Below, one piece after another: positions 4,658 through 6,666 of a stretch of DNA of 6,666 nucleotides. The translations under genes were made by a program, and so were the position numbers. Below the pieces are notes generated by a model. It did no database searches. It was not told the origin of the DNA and saw only the letters and a list, made by a program, of their open reading frames with translations. The DNA is from Bacillota bacterium (GTDB lineage: Bacteria; Bacillota; Clostridia; Christensenellales; CAG-138), in contig JAEEYN010000100.1 of NCBI GenBank assembly GCA_016288175.1, forward strand, positions 1-6,666, written 5' to 3'. Every line of letters starts with the position of its first letter. Position 1 is the first letter of the stretch.

Positions 4658-6136
4658 TTATTTCCCCGCGGCGATAGAGCGCATAATATTGATCGCATCC
4701 GTCGCGTTGACCGAACCGTCGCCGTTCATGTCGCCTGCGGCAAACGCGCGGTCCGAAAGAGAGATGATCGTCATCGAATAACGCATGACAAGCAGTGCGT
4801 CGGTGGAATTGACAACGCCGTTGAGATCAACGTCGCCGAGCAGAGTATAGAGCGCATAGACCTCCATATCCTCGGTCACATTGCTGAAATCCATATTCCA
4901 GCCGTAGAAAACGAAGGTGCCGTTCCCGGTCTGAACGGTCCTGTCGACCGTCGGAGCGACAGCCGCCGTGCCATCCTCGACCTCGACCGTTTCAATAAGC
5001 TCATCGCCATAGCCGAAGAAGCTCACGGTATGGGTCGTAACAGCGGGTTCGTCTCGGACGATTTTGAGCGTGGAAAGATTGTTGTTGTTCGGATCCGCCG
5101 CGGGAGCGAACGTACCGTTCGCGAAGGTGCCAATCTCCATGACCGGACCGTCTGCCAGAGTAGAGGTGCCGGACGCCTGGCAGTAATACGCCTTTGAGAG
5201 AGGGTACTTCGTCGTTGCGAAATAAACACTCTGAACGTCCGCGCCGATATCCATGCGCTTGACGTAGACGATCGCGTTGGTGTCCGCCGTTGAACCGGGA
5301 GTGGAAACGGCGCTGACATTGCCGCCTGTTATTGCAAGGCAGATCGTGGTATAAATGCTCTGTGAACCGGCGCTGATGGTGACGTTGCTGTCGCCGGCGA
5401 TCGTGATCCTGCCCATGTTGGCAACAAGGCCTTTTGCGCTGGACCAGAGGTTCCCGTTGGGGTGGTTCTGAACGTTGACCGTGCTGTTCTCGATCAGCAG
5501 CTGGTTCCAGTCGGTCTCCGGCGGATTCGCGCCGGTAACGTAGCGGCCCTGCATTTCGATGCCGATGGCGCCGTTGGTCGTGTTGACGGTCGCATTGCGG
5601 ATCTCGATATTGTGGCTCGCGTAGATGCAGGATTTGCTCGAATTCGTGCTTGTGATCTGCGAACCGAAGCAGTTTACGGTGATATCGTTGATATAAAGGT
5701 GGTTTCCGTTCGTTACGACGCCCATTGGGGAGCAGATGCAGTACGCGGCATATTGATTCGCGTACACATTGAGCGTGCCGATGCCTTCGATCTTGAGGTA
5801 ACCGCCCGCCGTGCCGCTGATAACATTCGTCGCGCTGCCGAGAACGGCGTTATCGACATAACAGTCGCCGTTGACGACGATCTTCGTGTTCTTCGGGCAG
5901 AGGATCGGCGCAGAATGCGCGCTTTCGGTGCCGTAGTCTGTCAAAACAAGCAGCGGATTGCCGTCGTCGCCGGTCGGATCGAAGCTCCAGCCCTCGGCTT
6001 CGTTGGCAGTCGCTTCGTTAATGCCGGTCAGGTCGAGCTTTTCCGTGCGCTGCGAAGGCGCCTTTACTGCCGCAAACGTCGGCAAAGCAGTGCAGAAGAG
6101 CATGAGCGTCAGAAGGAATGCAAAAATCTTTTTCAT
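4658..6136 (-). CDS. Secreted dockerin type I protein with beta-helix-like body
   Basis: A 492-aa protein with a clear signal peptide (MKKIFAFLLTLMLFCTALPTFA, cleavage likely near residue 22). Residues about 60-350 are rich in Asn, Thr, Ser, Gly and short strand-like repeats (for example LLIENSTVNVQNH, ITIAGDSNVTISAG, LAITGGNVSAVS), suggesting a right-handed beta-helix of the pectate-lyase-like or adhesin type; no catalytic residues are recognised. Residues about 368-432 (VSFFGYGDELIETVEV...FYGWNMDFSNVTEDMEVYALYT) resemble a Listeria-Bacteroides/Flg_new repeat. The end (434-492) is a type I dockerin with two Ca-binding repeats: DVDLNGVVNSTD (435-446) and DMNGDGSVNATD (469-480). Dockerins bind cohesins on scaffoldins, so the protein is exported and probably docks to a cellulosome-like or cell-surface complex. 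The start has GGAGGA at 6141-6146. It is transcribed alone from 6180-6207. Its substrate is unknown. Confidence 0.92.
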   Translation of the reverse strand: MKKIFAFLLTLMLFCTALPTFAAVKAPSQRTEKLDLTGINEATANEAEGWSFDPTGDDGNPLLVLTDYGTESAHSAPILCPKNTKIVVNGDCYVDNAVLGSATNVISGTAGGYLKIEGIGTLNVYANQYAAYCICSPMGVVTNGNHLYINDITVNCFGSQITSTNSSKSCIYASHNIEIRNATVNTTNGAIGIEMQGRYVTGANPPETDWNQLLIENSTVNVQNHPNGNLWSSAKGLVANMGRITIAGDSNVTISAGSQSIYTTICLAITGGNVSAVSTPGSTADTNAIVYVKRMDIGADVQSVYFATTKYPLSKAYYCQASGTSTLADGPVMEIGTFANGTFAPAADPNNNNLSTLKIVRDEPAVTTHTVSFFGYGDELIETVEVEDGTAAVAPTVDRTVQTGNGTFVFYGWNMDFSNVTEDMEVYALYTLLGDVDLNGVVNSTDALLVMRYSMTIISLSDRAFAAGDMNGDGSVNATDAINIMRSIAAGK

Positions 6137-6140
6137 GTTG

Positions 6141-6146
6141 TCCTCC
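6141..6146 (-). promoter_or_regulatory. Ribosome binding site of the dockerin gene
   Basis: GGAGGA on the minus strand lies 4 nt before the ATG at 6134-6136 (about 6 nt measured from the GGAG core). It supports the chosen start, which begins directly with a signal peptide. Confidence 0.85.
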
Positions 6147-6179
6147 GATTTTACTTTTGATGATTATCCATCCTTCGAA

Positions 6180-6207
6180 ATTATACCTTTTTCGGAGATA
6201 ATGTCAA
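6180..6207 (-). promoter_or_regulatory. Sigma-A-type promoter of the dockerin gene
   Basis: On the minus strand a perfect TTGACA (6202-6207) and a perfect TATAAT (6180-6185) are separated by 16 bp. The spacer ends in CGAAAAAGG just before the -10, almost the same as the spacer end of the promoter at 1539-1568. The leader is about 40 nt. Confidence 0.88.
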
Positions 6208-6211
6208 GGTG

Positions 6212-6244
6212 TTTGCGGTTTTGCCGGCAAACGAAAATCGCAAA
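6212..6244. repeat. Nested palindrome abutting the dockerin promoter -35
   Basis: A 12-bp perfect palindrome TTTGCCGGCAAA (6220-6231) lies inside an outer inverted repeat TTTGCG/CGCAAA (6212-6217/6239-6244). The outer arm starts 5 bp upstream of the -35 hexamer. It could be an operator for a dimeric regulator, a hairpin from an upstream unit, or the edge of the adjoining repeat. Confidence 0.55.
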
Positions 6245-6246
6245 AG

Positions 6247-6293
6247 CCTTCCCCTCGATGGGAAGGTGGCAGGCGGAGCCTGACGGATGAGGT
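6247..6293. repeat. Interspersed palindromic repeat (Oscillospiraceae-type intergenic element)
   Basis: Two hairpins lie in a row: CCTTCCC/GGGAAGG (6247-6253/6260-6266, 6-nt loop) and CAGGC/GCCTG (6270-6274/6278-6282, 3-nt loop), then ACGGATGAGGTGG. I recognise this arrangement as a common intergenic repeat type in gut Ruminococcaceae genomes; copy number in this genome cannot be seen. A related word, CCTCATCCG, occurs at 2693-2701. Confidence 0.6.
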
Positions 6294-6306
6294 GGAAATA
6301 ATAAAA

Positions 6307-6328
6307 GATTTTCCGCCTGCGGAAAATC
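6307..6328. repeat. Perfect 9-bp hairpin in the repeat mosaic
   Basis: GATTTTCCG (6307-6315) and CGGAAAATC (6320-6328) pair around a CCTG loop. No T-run follows on either strand, so it looks like part of the repeat mosaic rather than a terminator. Confidence 0.55.
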
Positions 6329-6338
6329 CACCGCCATT

Positions 6339-6366
6339 ATTCATTATTCACTATTCACCATTCACT
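6339..6366. repeat. Tandem 7-bp repeat, four units
   Basis: ATTCATT, ATTCACT, ATTCACC and ATTCACT follow each other without gaps. They lie next to the palindromic repeats and probably belong to the same composite intergenic element. Confidence 0.7.
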
Positions 6367-6374
6367 TCAATGCA

Positions 6375-6400
6375 AAAGGACGACCCATCGGGCGTCCTTT
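6375..6400 (-). terminator. Terminator downstream of the 5S rRNA
   Basis: AAAGGACG (6375-6382) pairs with CGTCCTTT (6393-6400), with an inner CCC/GGG (6384-6386/6390-6392) and one bulged base. On the minus strand the stem ends in TTTT. It lies 13 nt beyond the likely 3' end of the 5S gene. Confidence 0.75.
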
Positions 6401-6412
6401 GCTTTTGGGATC

Positions 6413-6527
6413 CGGCAGCTGCCTATCCTCCCATGCCGTCTCCGGCACAGTACTTCAGGTAGTATGTGGGCTTAACTTCTGTGTTCGGAATGAGAACAGG
6501 TGGGACCCCACAGCTTAACCCTTGCGA
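6413..6527 (-). rRNA. rrf: 5S ribosomal RNA
   Basis: The minus strand reads as a 5S rRNA core: TGTGGGGTCCCACCTGTTC, then CATTCCGAACACAGAAGTTAAGC, CCCACA (helix II partner of TGTGGG), the loop E/helix IV part GCCGGAGACGGCATGGGAGG, and the 3' arm GGCAGCTGCC. The ends are set by length and are uncertain. The sequence just 5' of TTAAGCTGTGG does not pair with the 3' arm as helix I should; a matching GCAGC lies about 20 nt further out (6545-6549). No 23S or tRNA sequence is seen to the right within the window, so the gene may be solitary or sit at the far end of an rrn operon. Confidence 0.92.
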
Positions 6528-6549
6528 GCGAAGCGAGCCCGCTTGCTGC

Positions 6550-6666
6550 TCAGTGCGCCGCGGCATCCTTTTCCCTCCCGGTTTATACTTATTACACACT
6601 TATTCCTGCATTCCTACAAGCGATTTAAATATATATAAGGGACGAAACATTCGTTCCGCCCCGCAG
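6550..6666. other. No gene recognised; weak terminator-like hairpin near the edge
   Basis: Nothing coding or RNA-like is recognised here. On the minus strand a 7-bp stem with one bulge (6640-6646/6650-6657) is followed by TTATATATATTT and could end a transcript coming from the right, which would imply that the 5S gene is transcribed separately. No good promoter for 5S is seen; TTGTAG/TAATAA with 19-bp spacing is weak. Confidence 0.35.

Noticed and set aside
4619..5197. Plus-strand open frame starting in the sipL terminator
   Set aside because: It begins inside a terminator stem and is the reverse of the dockerin coding frame.
5462..6160. Long plus-strand open frame opposite the dockerin gene
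   Set aside because: It is antisense to a clear signal-peptide and dockerin protein; no ribosome binding site and an Arg/Ala/Val-rich product typical of shadow frames.

Overview
This window looks like a chromosomal piece of a Gram-positive, spore-forming Clostridia, most likely an Oscillospiraceae/Ruminococcaceae-type gut bacterium. The grounds are a Spo0A homologue, a SipL-like spore-coat protein (SPOCS/DUF3794 domains plus LysM), a secreted dockerin protein, strong AGGAGG ribosome binding sites, TTGACA/TATAAT promoters, GC-rich codon use, and hairpin-rich interspersed repeats of a kind I associate with that family. Taxonomy is inference; the only rRNA present is a 5S gene.

Left block (1-1568, minus strand). 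A consensus promoter (1539-1568) drives a 173-aa protein of unknown function (984-1505). It is followed, with no convincing terminator, by about 190 nt of structured DNA and then a reverse transcriptase (RT) gene that runs off the left edge (1-792). The structured stretch has perfect 17-nt inverted repeats (812-828 / 936-952) enclosing 107 nt of smaller hairpins, and it ends 20 nt before the RT start codon. This is the layout of a retron msr-msd or of the template RNA of a defence-associated RT, but the RT motifs are group II-like rather than classical retron. It is the best candidate here for an undescribed system.

Middle block (1569-4635, plus strand). spo0A (1755-2558) has an intact DNA-binding domain, but its receiver carries Glu at the position of the phospho-accepting Asp56 and Gly in place of Asp11. 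A 530-bp gap follows. It holds structured terminators and a tight cluster of four perfect and two near-perfect DnaA boxes beside AT-rich DNA, although no dnaA or dnaN gene is in view. Next is a sipL-like gene (3089-4588), which may have a sigma-E-type promoter, ending at a strong bidirectional terminator. Sporulation entry (Spo0A), coat assembly (SipL) and a replication-initiator binding site therefore sit side by side.

Right block (4609-6666, minus strand). A secreted 492-aa protein with a beta-helix-like body, a Listeria-Bacteroides-repeat-like module and a C-terminal type I dockerin (4658-6136) has its own consensus promoter. Beyond it is an intergenic mosaic of palindromes and tandem repeats (6212-6366), a terminator, and a 5S rRNA gene on the minus strand (about 6413-6527) whose 5' helix I arm looks displaced. 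The last 120 bp contain no recognisable gene.
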